Shown: in pieces, positions 20,782 through 32,439 of the stretch | Numbering within the stretch: position 1 is the stretch's first letter | Layout: each line of letters opens with the position of its first letter | Assembly (NCBI RefSeq): GCF_019703515.2 | Contig: NC_059346.1 | Coordinates: forward strand, 57,610,001 to 57,674,000 | Source of the DNA: Myxocyprinus asiaticus | Taxonomy: Eukaryota > Chordata > Actinopteri > Cypriniformes > Catostomidae | Reading direction: 5' to 3' | DNA length: 64,000 bases | The notes under the pieces: generated by a model | The model's input: only the letters and a program-made list of their open reading frames with translations | Database searches by the model: none | What the model was told of the DNA's origin: nothing | Position numbers and translations under genes: made by a program

Positions 20782-21716
20782 ACGCCAAAATCAAACAAAG
20801 GGAGTCCAAAACAGACTACAAATCCCATGAAGCCTTGCTCATTAAAGGATCGAACTCTCAACTCCAATTGGATGAGGTACACAACAGAACGGTCCTCAAC
20901 CATGACATCATCGGGAGTAGAAATAACTCTGATATCCTTCCGGGAATTGCTTCCAGCAACTTTGCTCACCATGTGTAGACTCAGCTCATCACTGCTCTCA
21001 GGTGTAGCCTTGTGGCAAAAGGAAGTAACATCCGACTTGAAACTGTGGCCATACAATCTCCATCTCGCTGGACGAGTTGAGATTACTCTGTGTTCCACCG
21101 AACACTCTAACGGATCCGAAGGAGACCGCAGAGCAATCCGCATCTTCATCCGTTTGCCTGCAGAAGTGAAGAGAAAAAGATTTCTCTTCCCTCTTCAATC
21201 AAGTCGACGTCGCTGATTTCTCAGACAGCCCGCCGAGCACCAGCAGCCGTACCGCCTGCCGACAGAGCGAGGAAACAGCCTCCCATCATCACCCGAGCCT
21301 CAAGGAACCGAGTCGGAGTTAAAGGACAGATGAACACACATTCTACCTGCGTCCTCATACGATTCAAGAGGTTTACGTCTGGGCAGAGACAGAATATTAT
21401 AGTGTGTTATTCTTGTGTATCAAGGTTATTGCTTGTACAGTTTACGGACCGCTGAGTCCGCTCATTGCTGCTAATAATACTCAAGGTATTACTATAATGT
21501 ACTGTTATCACAAATGAGATCTGCTGTGTTGTAGTCCAATCACATTAGACTGTTGTGTATTTCCGCCATCACGGGTGAGACCGGCACACTGAGTTTATCC
21601 ATTAAAGAACCAAAGACCACGGGACGGTTTACGAGCCGTTCACCGCATCTCTGAGTGATAAACTAACAGCTGCTTTCTCACCCACGATTGCAAAACCGGC
21701 TTTGGTGCCGCCACTT

Positions 21717-21720
<4 letters not shown>

Positions 21721-21751
<31 letters not shown>
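21721..21751. repeat. CT dinucleotide microsatellite
   Basis: About 15 CT units. Confidence 0.95.
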
Positions 21752-21753
<2 letters not shown>

Positions 21754-22396
21754 GTACTAACCACACACGCAACCCCTCACAAACATTCTCGCACACACTT
21801 TTGGCTAGTAGATAACTTTGTGATAAAGCTCAGCTTTGTTCCTAAGTTATTGTACAAGTGGAGACGCGGTAAACGGGCAGACGCCATTAATCGGCTTCTC
21901 TCCGCCCACATTCGTGGCCATATTCTCTGGCCAGAAATCTCACGTAAGGTATTGATTTCATCAATGTTCTATTAATTTTAATAATTAATAATTATTGCTA
22001 ATAACCAAACCTGCTCCTGAACATGGCACACTACATTTAATGGTGCGCCGTGTGAGGTTTTAATGAGTTAGATTCTATTGTTTAATTTAAATATTAATTA
22101 TAACTAGATAAATAATTATTATTTCTGATAGTAACAGTGATCTAAACAAGCAGTAGAACCTACAAGGACAAAATCAAACTCAAGGAGGAGGAGTATATAA
22201 AAAAAAGACATGGCTTTTCCTATTGCAAAGGCATTGCACAACCATGCCAGAGATATTGCACATTTCATGTCAAATCTAGGTGTTCACATCTCTTCTTTCC
22301 CCCCTTCTTCTCCAGAATGAACGTCTAACACAAGACCTGGTTCTTACTTGACCGGATCGTCTCTTTTGGGGGTAGTATTCTACTTTCTCTCTCTTT

Positions 22397-22570
22397 TGGG
22401 GTAGGCTCCTTGCCTCTGCCTCCTATCTCCGGCAGGATATGACGGTTCGGAGTACAACTTCTTTGGACCGTCAGACGGTGCTTACGCCAAAGAGAGACAT
22501 TACATTTCTGTTTTTTATTCATCAAATAAATGTCATCTTAATTTCACTCAAGTCTGCAAGTCTTCCTGAT
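22397..22570 (+). repeat. LTR-like repeat, 3' part of first copy
   Basis: From ggggtaggctcct to cttcctgatagaaa this matches 22770-22947. It includes a polyadenylation-type tcaaataaatgtc. It is followed immediately by the start of the next copy. Confidence 0.65.
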
Positions 22571-22575
22571 AGAAA

Positions 22576-22947
22576 TGTAAGCGCAGCATAGTACTAGCGG
22601 GAAGACTGGCAGCTGTACATCATCGCACCATTAGCTAGGTAACTCCTAGCCAATCACATGTAAGCCACTGCTTTATAAGTTTGCTCACAATCTATCACAT
22701 TGCTGTTTCAGCGTGCTAACACGGCAACCTCCACCACCCCACCACCACCAGTCGAGTACCGTCCTGCATGGGGGTAGGCTCCTCACCCCACCTCCTATCT
22801 CTGGCAGGATATGACAGGTTCGGAGTACAACTTCTTCGGACCGCCAGACGGGGCTTACACCAGAGAGAGACATTACATTTCTGTTTTATATTCATCAAAT
22901 AAATGTCACCTTAATTTCACTCAAGTCTGCGAGTCCTCCTGATAGAA
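22576..22947 (+). repeat. LTR-like repeat, complete second copy (about 370 bp)
   Basis: It starts tgtaagcgcag. A CCAAT-like box, TATA-like ctttataagt, then aaataaatgtcacc near the end give the order of a promoter-polyA LTR. It ends at ctcctgatagaaa, where the interrupted Tc1 sequence resumes. The end is not a clear CA, so its class is uncertain. No primer-binding site follows it, so it resembles a solo LTR. Confidence 0.6.
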
Positions 22948-23015
22948 ATTTTTCACAGCCTTCTTTGCTCATATTTACCAAGGGTGCCAATATATTTGGC
23001 CACATCTGTATTTGT

Positions 23016-24053
23016 TATTGATCTGTATTTTCTTTCTGACAGTGCTTTTCATGCACCCAACATCAATTTACTGTACTATATTGGACTAATGTGCTCTTTT
23101 TGAAAATGTTCTTGTGACATACGTTCTATTTTATGTAATAACCTATACAAACTGACCTGTATGATATCAGGGTTTTTAACTCTCATGCTACCCAAATACA
23201 TCTCACGCCAAATAACAAGACAACGTTATTCAATGTAAAATAAATAAAACATAGCAAAAAATCTAGCTCATATTATTTTTCCATCTGCATTAGACTTGCA
23301 TTTTTGAGCCGGCGAAACAAATTTATCAACGAATCCGCACATCAGTGTGCTCCAAAGATACAACAGTTGTGCAACTTAATGAGCCTTCACTCAATAACTC
23401 AGCGAAGACCAAAAAACTTAAGCACCCCATTTTAATTTGACAGAGAATCATCTACTTTAAGGTGCTGTGGAAGAAGTCAAACCTCTCAAACTGCTAGACA
23501 GCCCCAAAATTATAAACAGCACTGACAAGGTAAAGAGAAGACTACACCATACATCAACATCAGTTTCAAGGCATTTTAAAATACACATCATCAACCTTAA
23601 TAATATTTATCATTTTTATTCTGTAATAACCCAGTGACAGACAAGTTATAGTTTCATTTTTAAATCTACAAGGGGTTATATATTATACCTCATTTTTATA
23701 TTTTATGTATTTCATGTAAATGTGTTTAGGCTAATAGTTTTTTTCATAACAAATACTATAGTTTATTTTTTAGAGAGACAAGCTACATTGACCTATGCAA
23801 GGTAATGACAAGTGCAGTTCCAGATTTTATGGATGTGACATTTGCAGTTAAAATGTGAAATTTTACTTCATATATAAAGTACTCATTATCAATATATCAA
23901 ACTATTTATATGTATAATCATAGTGTCATGTCATTCTTATGTTTTCCCCCAAGGACTCTTTATTTTGAAAGTGTTTTGTAATCATTGTCATGTCTGTTTT
24001 CCTGGTTTCCCTCCTGATTGTATCCCAGATGTTCCTCGTCTTCTTGTTAGCCC
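23016..24053. other. AT-rich spacer, nothing recognised
   Basis: No gene, RNA or repeat that I can name. Confidence 0.5.

Positions 24054-24104
<51 letters not shown>
24054..24104. repeat. GT then TA microsatellite
   Basis: About 13 GT units followed by about 13 TA units, directly left of the Tc1-type fragment. Confidence 0.95.
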
Positions 24105-24511
24105 ATGTAAGTAAACATAAAAAAAGCTAAATCAATATTTGGTGTGACCAACTTTGCCTTCAAAACAGCATCAATACTCCTAGGGACACCTGGACACAGT
24201 TTTTCTTGGTTGTTGGCAGATAGGATGTTCCAAGCTTCTTGGAGAATTTGCCACAGTTCTTCTATATATTTAGGCTGTCTCAATTGCTTCTTTCTCTTTA
24301 TGTTATCCTAGACTGACTCGATGTTCGGTGGGGGTCTCTGTGGGGCCATGCCATCTGTTGCAGGGATACATTCTATTCTATTTGCAGAAGGAATGTTTGG
24401 GAGTCTAAAATGTATATTGTCTATTGACCTACTATAGCTAAAGTCATAAATAACCATCTTAAGACAAATGTTTCGTTAAATATCTTATGTGCCTAAGAAT
24501 TTTGCACAGTA

Positions 24512-24525
<14 letters not shown>
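24105..24525 (-). mobile_element. Internally deleted Tc1/mariner-type element
   Basis: On the minus strand it starts at an end of form acagtactgtgcaaaattctt (24525) and contains only the C-terminal transposase segment: QPKYIEELWQILQEAWNILS, then PRSIDAVLKAKLVT (24283-24140). This matches the usual Tc1 ending (LWQxLQEAW...PRRIxAVLKAKGGxTKY). The N-terminal and catalytic parts are gone, leaving a MITE-sized remnant between TA tracts, fitting the family's preference for TA targets. Confidence 0.7.

Positions 24526-24573
<48 letters not shown>
24514..24573. repeat. TA dinucleotide microsatellite
   Basis: About 30 TA units. Confidence 0.97.
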
Positions 24574-24575
<2 letters not shown>

Positions 24576-25747
24576 TCTTGTTCTTTGTTCCTGTGTCAGT
24601 TCTTGTTTGTATGTAGTGCGTTGTTAGCCAGCATACTGCTGTAGAGTTTGTATTACCTTCTTTTTAGAATGTTACCTTCATCATTGTATCCTCTTCTGTT
24701 GTACAATTAAAGTTATGCGTTTGGATCCTCACTCTCCCGCCTCTTCCCTTCACATACCCTGACACATAGACCCCTGCAGATAGAGTCCAGATATCAGAAA
24801 AGTTTCAGTCTAGATAAGTATTTTTCCAGTTTATATCGGGAAATGTGCTTGTTATGGATGTGACAAAAATGGACACGTTTTTGGGAGACCACACACTTTG
24901 AAAAAACTCTGTGAATTGAAATGCACAATCCAGAAATAATAATAGCCAAAGAATTTAGAAGGGTTGGCACTCCTAAGAACATGTCATATTTGTATTTTTA
25001 TTTGTATTTTTATTTTTTTATCATTATCGTTTTCATATAAATGGGGAAAAACCGGCATTACGGACGTGACAGTTGTGAAAGCAACACTTACATCATGATG
25101 GGGAAAGCATCCAAAACACTTTAAAATCTGCAGACTTTGTCCTCAGAGACACATTATATTATGTTATTATACCCATCAAGGCTGCATGACGAATTGAAAT
25201 AAGATTGAAATTGCCATTTTTCCATGGTATGGTTGACATTTTCGTGGATATTTTCATAACCATCCATTGTGGTTATGTCATTATCGTTACAAATGCCAGT
25301 TAAACAGTGGGAGAACTATGGCAGACTAAACATTCATAAGGGAAAGTACAATGTAGAATGAAGGGGTTTAAAGTTTTCCTCCTGTTCTAATTATTCAACA
25401 AACTGGCCATGTTTGCCTTCAGATATTCCAAGAGATGACTTACTGTAAATTATTAACAGCCTGATGAAAGGAAAACACTATTTCAGAAGAAAAAAAAAAA
25501 CATTTTGAAGGATATAGGAGATGTCAGACATGAAATAAAAATGTATATCCTGGAGAAGCTTACCGAGTCAATTTATCACAGCCCAGTGACTTTAAATATG
25601 GCAAAGTAGCTTCAGCCTTGATTATCAAACATCCCTGCTTGAATGCACCAGGTTTGGTACAGAAAATGAAGGCTGGATGATGAGCTTGAAATTATTAATA
25701 ATAAATAACATCCAGTGAGCAAGCTAAAGGCGACTGTGGGAAGGAAC
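24574..25747. other. Spacer, nothing firmly recognised
   Basis: 24574-24775 (ttctttgttcctgtgtcagt...cataccctgacacatag) may be the rest of an LTR-like or other repeat that also includes 23920-24050, interrupted by the Tc1-type fragment. The remainder is AT-rich and plain. Confidence 0.35.
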
Positions 25748-26000
25748 ACAAAATTGTTGGTTAATGAAAAAAACTAGTCGCAAATTTGCCACTCATTATT
25801 TTCACATGCAAATTAGCTTATGATTCATCGCAAATGTTTGCCAGAGGTTTGCAGCTCTTCACTGGTAGTGGTGAACCTGCAGCAAACCTTTAGCAACAAT
25901 GGACGAAATGCCACAAGTTTGGCACAAAGCTCAATTGTATGTGAAAATGATAAGTGGTGAATTTGCGGCAAGTTTGCCATGAACTCTCAATTCTTGTTGG
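25748..26000. mobile_element. Foldback MITE, copy 1
   Basis: The left half (tcgcaaatttgccactcatt, atgcaaattagctt) and right half (aagctcaattgtatgtgaaa, ggtgaatttgcggcaagttt) are inverted complements along most of their length. The ends are acaaaattgttgg and its complement. About 253 bp with no coding content. Related pieces are at 26562 and 63904. Confidence 0.7.
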
Positions 26001-26561
26001 GGAATGAAGAACACTCTGTAGAAGGAGACAGTGTCCATAGAAAGAGAGTTGAAGAAGAACCCAAACACAATCATGGTCAATAGCAAAATGGAGCTGATTT
26101 TTTTTTCTCTTCACAATAATTACTTAAGACCTTCCAACAAATTTTTGCTTTGAAGCTCAAATTGAATGAAAGTGTCACTGTATACTGATTGTAAAGTTAG
26201 TGTAGGTGTGGAGGATAAAATGTACTCAGTTTTGGGGTGTGGAGAAATGTGACTAACTGTAGAGCAAACACAAATGTTTATGGCTGTAAATTGTACTTCT
26301 GCTTCACTGACCAAGTTGCCTTTTATGTTTTAAATGTAAAAAGCTCATTTAAATCTACAATGGTGTTATTCAGAGAGCAGGACCATTCTTAGTCCTCCCT
26401 AATCTCATTAATGGTTGCATTGGTATTCTGTAGACAACACCATCTGTAAGATCACTGCAGAATGAGTTAGTTTGAACGGTGTGTCTTCCTACTTAAAGGA
26501 ATGTTCAGGTTCAATACAAGTAAAGCTCAATAAACAGCATTTGTGGCATAGTCTTGCCCTT

Positions 26562-26650
26562 ACAAAAATTGAGAGTTCATGGAAAACTTGCTGCAAATTT
26601 GCCACTGAATATTTTCACATGCAAATGAGCTTTGTGGCAAACTTGCTGCA
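26562..26650 (+). mobile_element. Foldback MITE, copy 2 (half element)
   Basis: acaaaaattgagagttcatg followed by cttgctgcaaatttgccact and atgcaaatgagctt matches the left arm of the element at 25748. The right arm is absent. Confidence 0.6.
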
Positions 26651-27125
26651 AATTGTGCATTGCTGCCAAAGGTTTTTCCACCATCGGGCCGAACGGTTCT
26701 GGTTGCGAAACCATCCAGTTCTGTGATGATCCTGGCCAGTTGGAACGTTTACAGTTACTTTACCACTGTGGTGCTTACAAATACGTAAGTATGCGACAGC
26801 ATGAGAGGTAAACATTGGCGTGAGTGTGCTATGGGGGAATCGCATATTCCAGTTTTTAGGACTGCTTTCCCCCCTTGTTTTTACTCTGCTAAAGCACAGG
26901 AAATACACGACCCATGATGCAAAAAGGAAAGCAAAAAGAAAAGACGAGAGGTTTACCATCATTTGGTTAAGGGTTGTGCATGCCACTGGACACGAACACA
27001 CAGAAAGGTAAAAGTTCCCAGACTAACTAAAAAAGACATTTATTTACAAATTATTATGAGTAATAATATGATATATTATATTATTTTTAATGAGCTAGCT
27101 AGCATATTCTACCTCCCTGACAAAC
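26651..27125. other. Spacer, nothing recognised
   Basis: Includes two overlapping small frames on opposite strands (26615-27001 minus, 26820-27011 plus) without recognisable motifs. Confidence 0.45.
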
Positions 27126-27135
27126 AAGGTGTGTA
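27126..27135. repeat. Target-site duplication, left, of L1 copy B
   Basis: aaggtgtgta, repeated exactly at 28831-28840 after the A-tail. Confidence 0.85.
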
Positions 27136-28830
27136 AGTTAGATGAAAAAATGTTGTCAGAAATTCTGGCTAATCGATTAATTTATGACATCACTTCTACA
27201 TATAGATCAGGTGGGTTTTATTCGGGGCCGTAGCTCTTCTGATAATATTAGGCGTCTCATCAATATCATGTGGTCAGTAGCGAATGATCAATCTCCGGTC
27301 GCTGCCATCTTACTAGACGCCGAAAAGGTGTATGATATGGTAGAATGGGATTATCTTTTTAAGATTTTGAAAATGCATGGGTTCGGGAGTACATTTATTT
27401 TTTGGATTAAGTTATTTATAGACACCCTGTAGCAGCGATACAAACAAACGGATACATTTCAGATTATTTTACTCTGGATAGGGGCAGCCGGCAGGGTTGC
27501 CCTCTTTCCCCATTATTGTTCTGTCTTGCCCTGGAACCATTAGCAGCCGCGATAAGAAAGGAGGATGATTTTCCAGGGGTGATTGCAGGAGGTGTGGCGC
27601 ATAAGCTTCTGCTTTACGCAGATGATATTTTATTATTCGTCTCCAACCCTACTAGATCTATGCCTTGCCTCCACAGAATTATTAACTGCTTTTCCAAGTT
27701 CTCAGGATACAAAGTCAATTGGTCTAAATCCGAAGCTTTGGCTTTGACAGCGTACTGTCCAGTAACGGCCTTCCAGCCAGGTGCCTTCCAGTGGCCCAAA
27801 CAGGGAATTAAGTATTTGTGAATTTTATTCCCAGCAAATTTGTCTGATTTAGTTAGAGCTTATTTTGATCCCTTAATAAAAAGGTTTTCAAATGATGTGG
27901 ACAGGTGGGCTTCATTACATTTATCGACGATTGGGAAGGTATTCCAAAATTCAACTACCTGCTACAGTCTCTCCCTGTAGATGTCCCCCTCTCTTATTTC
28001 AAGCAATTTGATAGCATAGCGAAGTCCTTCATTTGGAATGGTAAGCGTCCCAGGTTAAATTTCAATAAGTTACATAGGCCAATTGACAAAGGTGGGTTAG
28101 GCCTACCCAAGATTTTGTTTTATTATTGTGCATTCGGTCTTAGACATTTGGCTCATTGGTCGCTTCCACCTGAGAGAGCCCCTCCCTAGTTTTGTATTGA
28201 AAAAGAAGTTCTTGCCCCCTTCTCGCCACTGCAAAGACTTTTGATTAAACTAGCCGGAGAGGTTAAGTCGCACCCTGCTATTTTGCATTTGCACTCGATA
28301 TGAACAAAAGAGTCCAGAGTGTTTAATTCTGATATTTATTTAAATGTAGCCTCAAGCATATGGCTGAACCTTAAACTATGTATTAATAAGTCCACTTTCT
28401 GTTGGTCAGATTGGATTGTGAGGGGGGTTAATACATTTGGTGACCTATATGAGAGTGGAGTATTGAGACCTTTTGAAAATTTGGTTAAACATTTTGGCAT
28501 TCCCAGATCTCAGTTTTATAAGTATTTACAGCTGCGCCACCTACTCTGCACTGTTTTTGGGAGTGGCACACATTTAAATATGTGTGTGCAATTTGATTGT
28601 TTTTTTTTCAAATATGCTTTTTATTTTATTTTTTTGTGTGTGTGTGCGTGTTTTGTGTTTTTTTTGTTTTTTTTTTTCAAATATTTATGAGCACTGGGGT
28701 GAGTGTTTGTGTCAGGTGGGGGTGTTCGGGGGAAGGGTTTAATTGTACATAATTTGATTCTGCATTTTCTGTGATGTTTTTTTTAATTTGTTGAATGGAA
28801 TCAATACAAATTGTTAATAACAAAAAAAAA
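27136..28830 (+). mobile_element. L1-type LINE, copy B, 5'-truncated, with target-site duplication
   Basis: The element begins inside the ORF2 RT domain, runs through the ORF2 C-terminus and a T/G-rich 3' untranslated region, and ends in an A-rich tail (28820-28830). It is flanked by a perfect 10-bp direct repeat, the expected product of target-primed reverse transcription. 5' truncation is normal for LINEs. Confidence 0.92.
27150..28570 (+). pseudogene. L1 ORF2 remnant (RT to C-terminus), copy B
   Basis: 27184-27432 reads HIDQVGFIRGRSSSDNIRRL and ILLDAEKVYDMVEWDYLFKI (conserved RT blocks). A frameshift near 27425 separates it from the block with RQGCPLSPLLFCLALEPLA and the intact active-site motif LLLYADDILLF (YADD codons 27615-27626), ending IKYL-stop at 27821. 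27905-28189 and 28319-28570 carry the C-terminal domain (HRPIDKGGLGLPK; WLNLKLCINKSTFCW). Several stops make it non-functional. Confidence 0.88.
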
Positions 28831-28840
28831 AAGGTGTGTA
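28831..28840. repeat. Target-site duplication, right, of L1 copy B
   Basis: aaggtgtgta, the exact match of 27126-27135. Confidence 0.85.
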
Positions 28841-30884
28841 GAAAAATAATGACATAAACGAAAAAGGGAGCTGTGAGAGACCATTCATACTGTCATGTCA
28901 TATTGTTTCAATTGAACAAACCATTGACAAAACATTAGAATATTTTTTATTTTTTTACTTTATATTAAGCCACATGACTAGAACTAGAGCAGCCATGGGG
29001 TTAAATGTCTTACTCAAAGGTACAATGGCAATGACTTTGCAATCTTGCTTCTTGCATGGATCAAATCAGCAACTACACAACACACATGGACATCTCGTTA
29101 TCTTCTCCACAGAACTGCAGTTAAAAGTGTGGTAACAAATGCTTCAATCAAGCTGATTGTAATTGTTAAAATGTTGCACAGTTTTGACAGTTGACAAAAA
29201 GTTAAGGGTTGGCCAAGTTGTTCTCCCAGCCTGGCCAAGCTGATCTAGCCAGTCTAGAAAAGTGCCTATAAACCCTCTAAAACCAGCCAACTCTAAGACC
29301 AGTTTGATCAGGCCATGGGCCATCAGTCACTTTTACCTTTGTACAGCGAGATTTCGCAGCTGAGGGCAGATGTGAAGTGAGTGTTTTATTTCAGTGTTAA
29401 TATTCATTGTGGCTATATATGAAGCACTGCCCACACAGAGGTCACTGCCAAACCAAGCAACTTTCAATTGGTCAACACTGCAAATTTCACCAAACTTGAA
29501 CCCCATGCTAAATGTGCGTAGGGAAATTCCTTGCCACTGAAAGTCCATCAGGCAAAATGTCTGAACACGTAGATTCCCAGTGAGGTAACTGTATTTTGCG
29601 GTACACAAGTGTGGTTGGAAAGACTGTTGTCTCCCTGTATCGTTCTCCCAGAGTGTTTGATTTCCTACACCCCTTTTGTATTAGGTGGGTTTTGGTACCC
29701 AATCCGCATGCACCGTGGGGTATATTAGGGCATTTGCATGCCACCTGGAAATGCGTCACTGTCCGATGACAGCGCCCCTTTCCGGTATTGCATGTGTCCA
29801 CGCTAATGGTATGTGGTGTTAGGCTGACTTGTTTCTCTCTCTGTGTGTATGTATGTATATACATATAGGTTAACGTTAGCTTCTTTTTTACGGTAGTGTT
29901 CTTTCATGCATACTTTGCATAGTATTCGCTGAGCGCCATTGGTTGACTGCTGCCTTCCTCCAGTGTGTTTATGCCGCCTGTGTTGTGTGTTTGCGGATGA
30001 ACTAATGACTGCGTCTGCCATTTCGGTATGTATAATTTATTGGGGTGATTTGAGAGGTGTGCGGTTTTGGCCTTTGGTTTTTTGTTACTTTTTTGTCTTA
30101 TTTTAGGCAAATTATCCTGCTGCTTGTGCTGTGTGTTTACAGATTAATTAAAGACTGCATCTCCATCTCTACAAATAAACCTGCTGCCTTCCTCCAGCTC
30201 GTTTATGTTGTTCACACTGTGTGTTTTGCTGACGAACTAATGACCACATCTCAGCTTTTCTCCGAGTGTCCATTGCGCTAAAGTTTCAGGGCTGACCCTG
30301 TAACACTCCTGTTTTGTTTCTCCCTTTTTTTGCACTCTTGCATTTGAGTTTAGCGTTTTTGTTGCTCTAATGCTGCCTGTGCTTTGTTTTCTTTGTTTTT
30401 GTTTATTTTTCTTTATTCTTTTTGTTTTTAACTTAAAATTTATATTGGTTTGGCTCAACAATTTTTTTAGTAATTCTGTTGCCTGTTGTTTTTTTTTTGT
30501 TTGTTTTTTTGTTTGTTTGTTTTTTGACAGGATAGTCTCAGTCTTTTCCTATCTTTTTAGATACTCAAATAGCTTTGTGAAATCAAAACTAATATTTGAG
30601 TATTTCTGATCTCAATTTGAAGGTTTTTGTGTCTTGTCTTTTTTTTGCTCTGGTCTATTTAACAGTGGCCAACGCTTTGTTTATTATTGGTGTTTGCCTC
30701 GTTATTGTTTTTGTTAATTATTATCTTTTGTGTTTAATTGTTTTTCTTTTGTGTTAATTCAGGAGGTCAAGGCCCAGAGTAGGGAGGCTAGCCATTCCCG
30801 TTTGCTGTGGTGGTCTCCCTCTGTCCAGGGCCGGCCCGTCATACAAACAGTACAGGTGGTTGCCTAGGGCCCCTACGTACCTGG
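28841..30884. other. Spacer with degenerate repeats and T-rich tracts
   Basis: 29930-30260 contains two or three degenerate copies of a segment with ctgccttcctccag, then a tgtgtgttt...actaatgac piece. Long T-rich runs fill 30370-30740. 30820-30885 (ggttgcctagggcccc) resembles a dispersed repeat. Open frames here have no recognisable motifs. Confidence 0.45.
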
Positions 30885-30902
30885 GAGGGCCCCGCGAACA
30901 AG

Positions 30903-31992
30903 TGACGACCACGATCGCTGTTTTACGTGTCTGGGAGCTGCCCACACGGAGACATTATTCGTGGATGGGTCTTGTCCTCATTGCGAGAACATGACCATGG
31001 CAACATTGCGGTCGCGGCTTGCATTCAGTGGCTCCCCGCCTTGGTCCTTCTACCTATGGGTATGAGGCCATGCCGTTTAGCACTGGGGGCGATTTGGGGA
31101 CCTTAATGGGACCCCCACGGACCTCCCATTCCCCAGCATACTCGCTTGCCCAGGTCGGGCTCTTGGATGAGACCGCCGGCTCATCTCACGGCCACGCCGT
31201 GCCCCGGTCCCTTTCTTCCCAGAAGAGCATGAGGAGCTGACAAGATCGTGGAGGGCACCTTTTACTGCCCGATCCTGATCTTTCAGCTCCCCCACTCTCA
31301 CTACCCTCGATGGTGGGGCGACCAAGGGGTATTTGGTGATCCCCCAGGTGGATAAGGCAAAGCTCCCATCCAGGGCCTGTAGGTTTATGTCGTCCCTGAA
31401 GGCTAAGGCCTACGGTGCTGCTGGACAAGCCGCCTCCGCCCTGCATGTCATGGCTCTCCTGCAAGTTCACCAAGCCAAGGCGCTAAAAGAGCTGCACGAG
31501 GGTAGTTCTGACCTGGGATTGATGCAGGAACTGTGCTTGGTGACCGACCTCGCTCTCCGGGCGACGATGGTCATGGCGCGGTCTCTCAGGCAGGCGTTGT
31601 CCACCCTGGTGGTCCAGGAGCGACAACTTTGGCTCAACCTGGTCGAGATGAGAGAGGCCGACAATGCACGGTTCCTTGACGCCCCCATCTCCTGGTTTGG
31701 CCTATTCAGCCACACCGTCGAGGACTTTGCCCAGCAGTTCTCGGCAGTGAAGCAGCAGACGGAGGCCATTCAACACATCCTGCCCCGGCGCGGCTCAAGA
31801 CCCCGCACCCCATCTGCTCATCACCAAGGGCATCCTCCTGCAGCAACAGCACTGGCTCCATCACAGCCCGCCCCCGCGGCCTGGCCCCGGCGTGGATCCC
31901 ACCGCAGGAAGCAGACGCCACCCGTCTCAAGGCTGGCCACCAAGAACCCTAGGAAGGCTTCGAAGCGCCCGAGACAGGTGACCCAGGGATGA
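30903..31992 (+). pseudogene. DIRS Gag remnant, copy 2
   Basis: The first readable part (30918 onward) is ETLFVDGSCPHCENMTMATL, the end of the Cys/His region. A frameshift near 31015 breaks the acidic middle region. From about 31333 a long frame runs to the stop at 31990-31992: KAYGAAGQAASALHVMALLQ, VEDFAQQFSAVKQQTEAIQH and a Pro/Arg-rich tail ending RPRQVTQG. It supplies the full Gag C-terminus missing from copy 1. Confidence 0.8.
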
Positions 31993-32439
31993 GGAGATCT
32001 GCTTCTACGGAGCCGGTAGACAGACCACTCCATCCCTCCATCTTTTATTTCATTTTTCGTCGCATGCCCAAGAGGCTGCGGTACCCAAAACTTCAACAAA
32101 AGAGTGGTTTCCTTGTTCTCTGGGTCACATGTCAGGTGTGCACGGCCGTCGTCATAACCGCCATCCACCGTCCCATTTTTTCAGGTTTGGCGCTCCAGCA
32201 GCGGACCCCCCGTTTCTGCGCGCCCAGCTGTGGAACAAACACGGCCACAATGGGTTGGCTCCGACGGACTGCGGGGACGATGTTCCTCCTCCCCCCTCCT
32301 CAACCAATCTTATGGTGGGTATTAGGAGCCAGGTAAGTGCTTCGATGTCCCTGGACTCAGCACGGCCACGGGGCTCAAAACCCCACTATGTGGCATCTCA
32401 GGCTCCGCCCTGCCACAAGGCCCCACCCGCCAATATGTC

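Larger units (their letters stand above)
20142..22396. other. Composite insertion inside the LTR-like repeat
   Basis: It contains a 62-bp-arm palindrome (20641-20781), a CT microsatellite (21721-21751), and sequence such as gcaaaaccggctttggtgcc (about 21690-21709) that looks like LTR-element material. Open frames at 20736-21149 (minus) and 20827-21216 (plus) overlap each other and match nothing I recognise. A retroelement origin is likely but the class is unknown. Confidence 0.4.
18895..23015 (+). mobile_element. Tc1-type DNA transposon split by later LTR-like insertion
   Basis: The transposase part runs from about 18895 to 19832 and its 3' flank to about 19982. The matching right end (cacagccttctttgctcata onward, tatttggccacatctgta) only appears at 22950-23015. 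The intervening 19983-22949 is a block of LTR-like repeats. The left terminal repeat is missing or too diverged to see. Confidence 0.7.

Noticed and set aside
20736..21216. Paired frames on opposite strands, 137 and 129 codons
   Set aside because: They occupy the same bases on opposite strands without recognisable motifs; at most one is real and neither could be supported.
23923..24105. Frame ending in CVCVCVYIYIYI
   Set aside because: It reads through the GT/TA microsatellite.
28600..28680. Hydrophobic Phe/Val-rich tail suggesting a membrane segment
   Set aside because: It is translation of the T/G-rich L1 3' untranslated region past the end of homology.
30370..30609. Hydrophobic frame resembling membrane helices
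   Set aside because: It comes from T-rich low-complexity sequence; there is no other gene signal.
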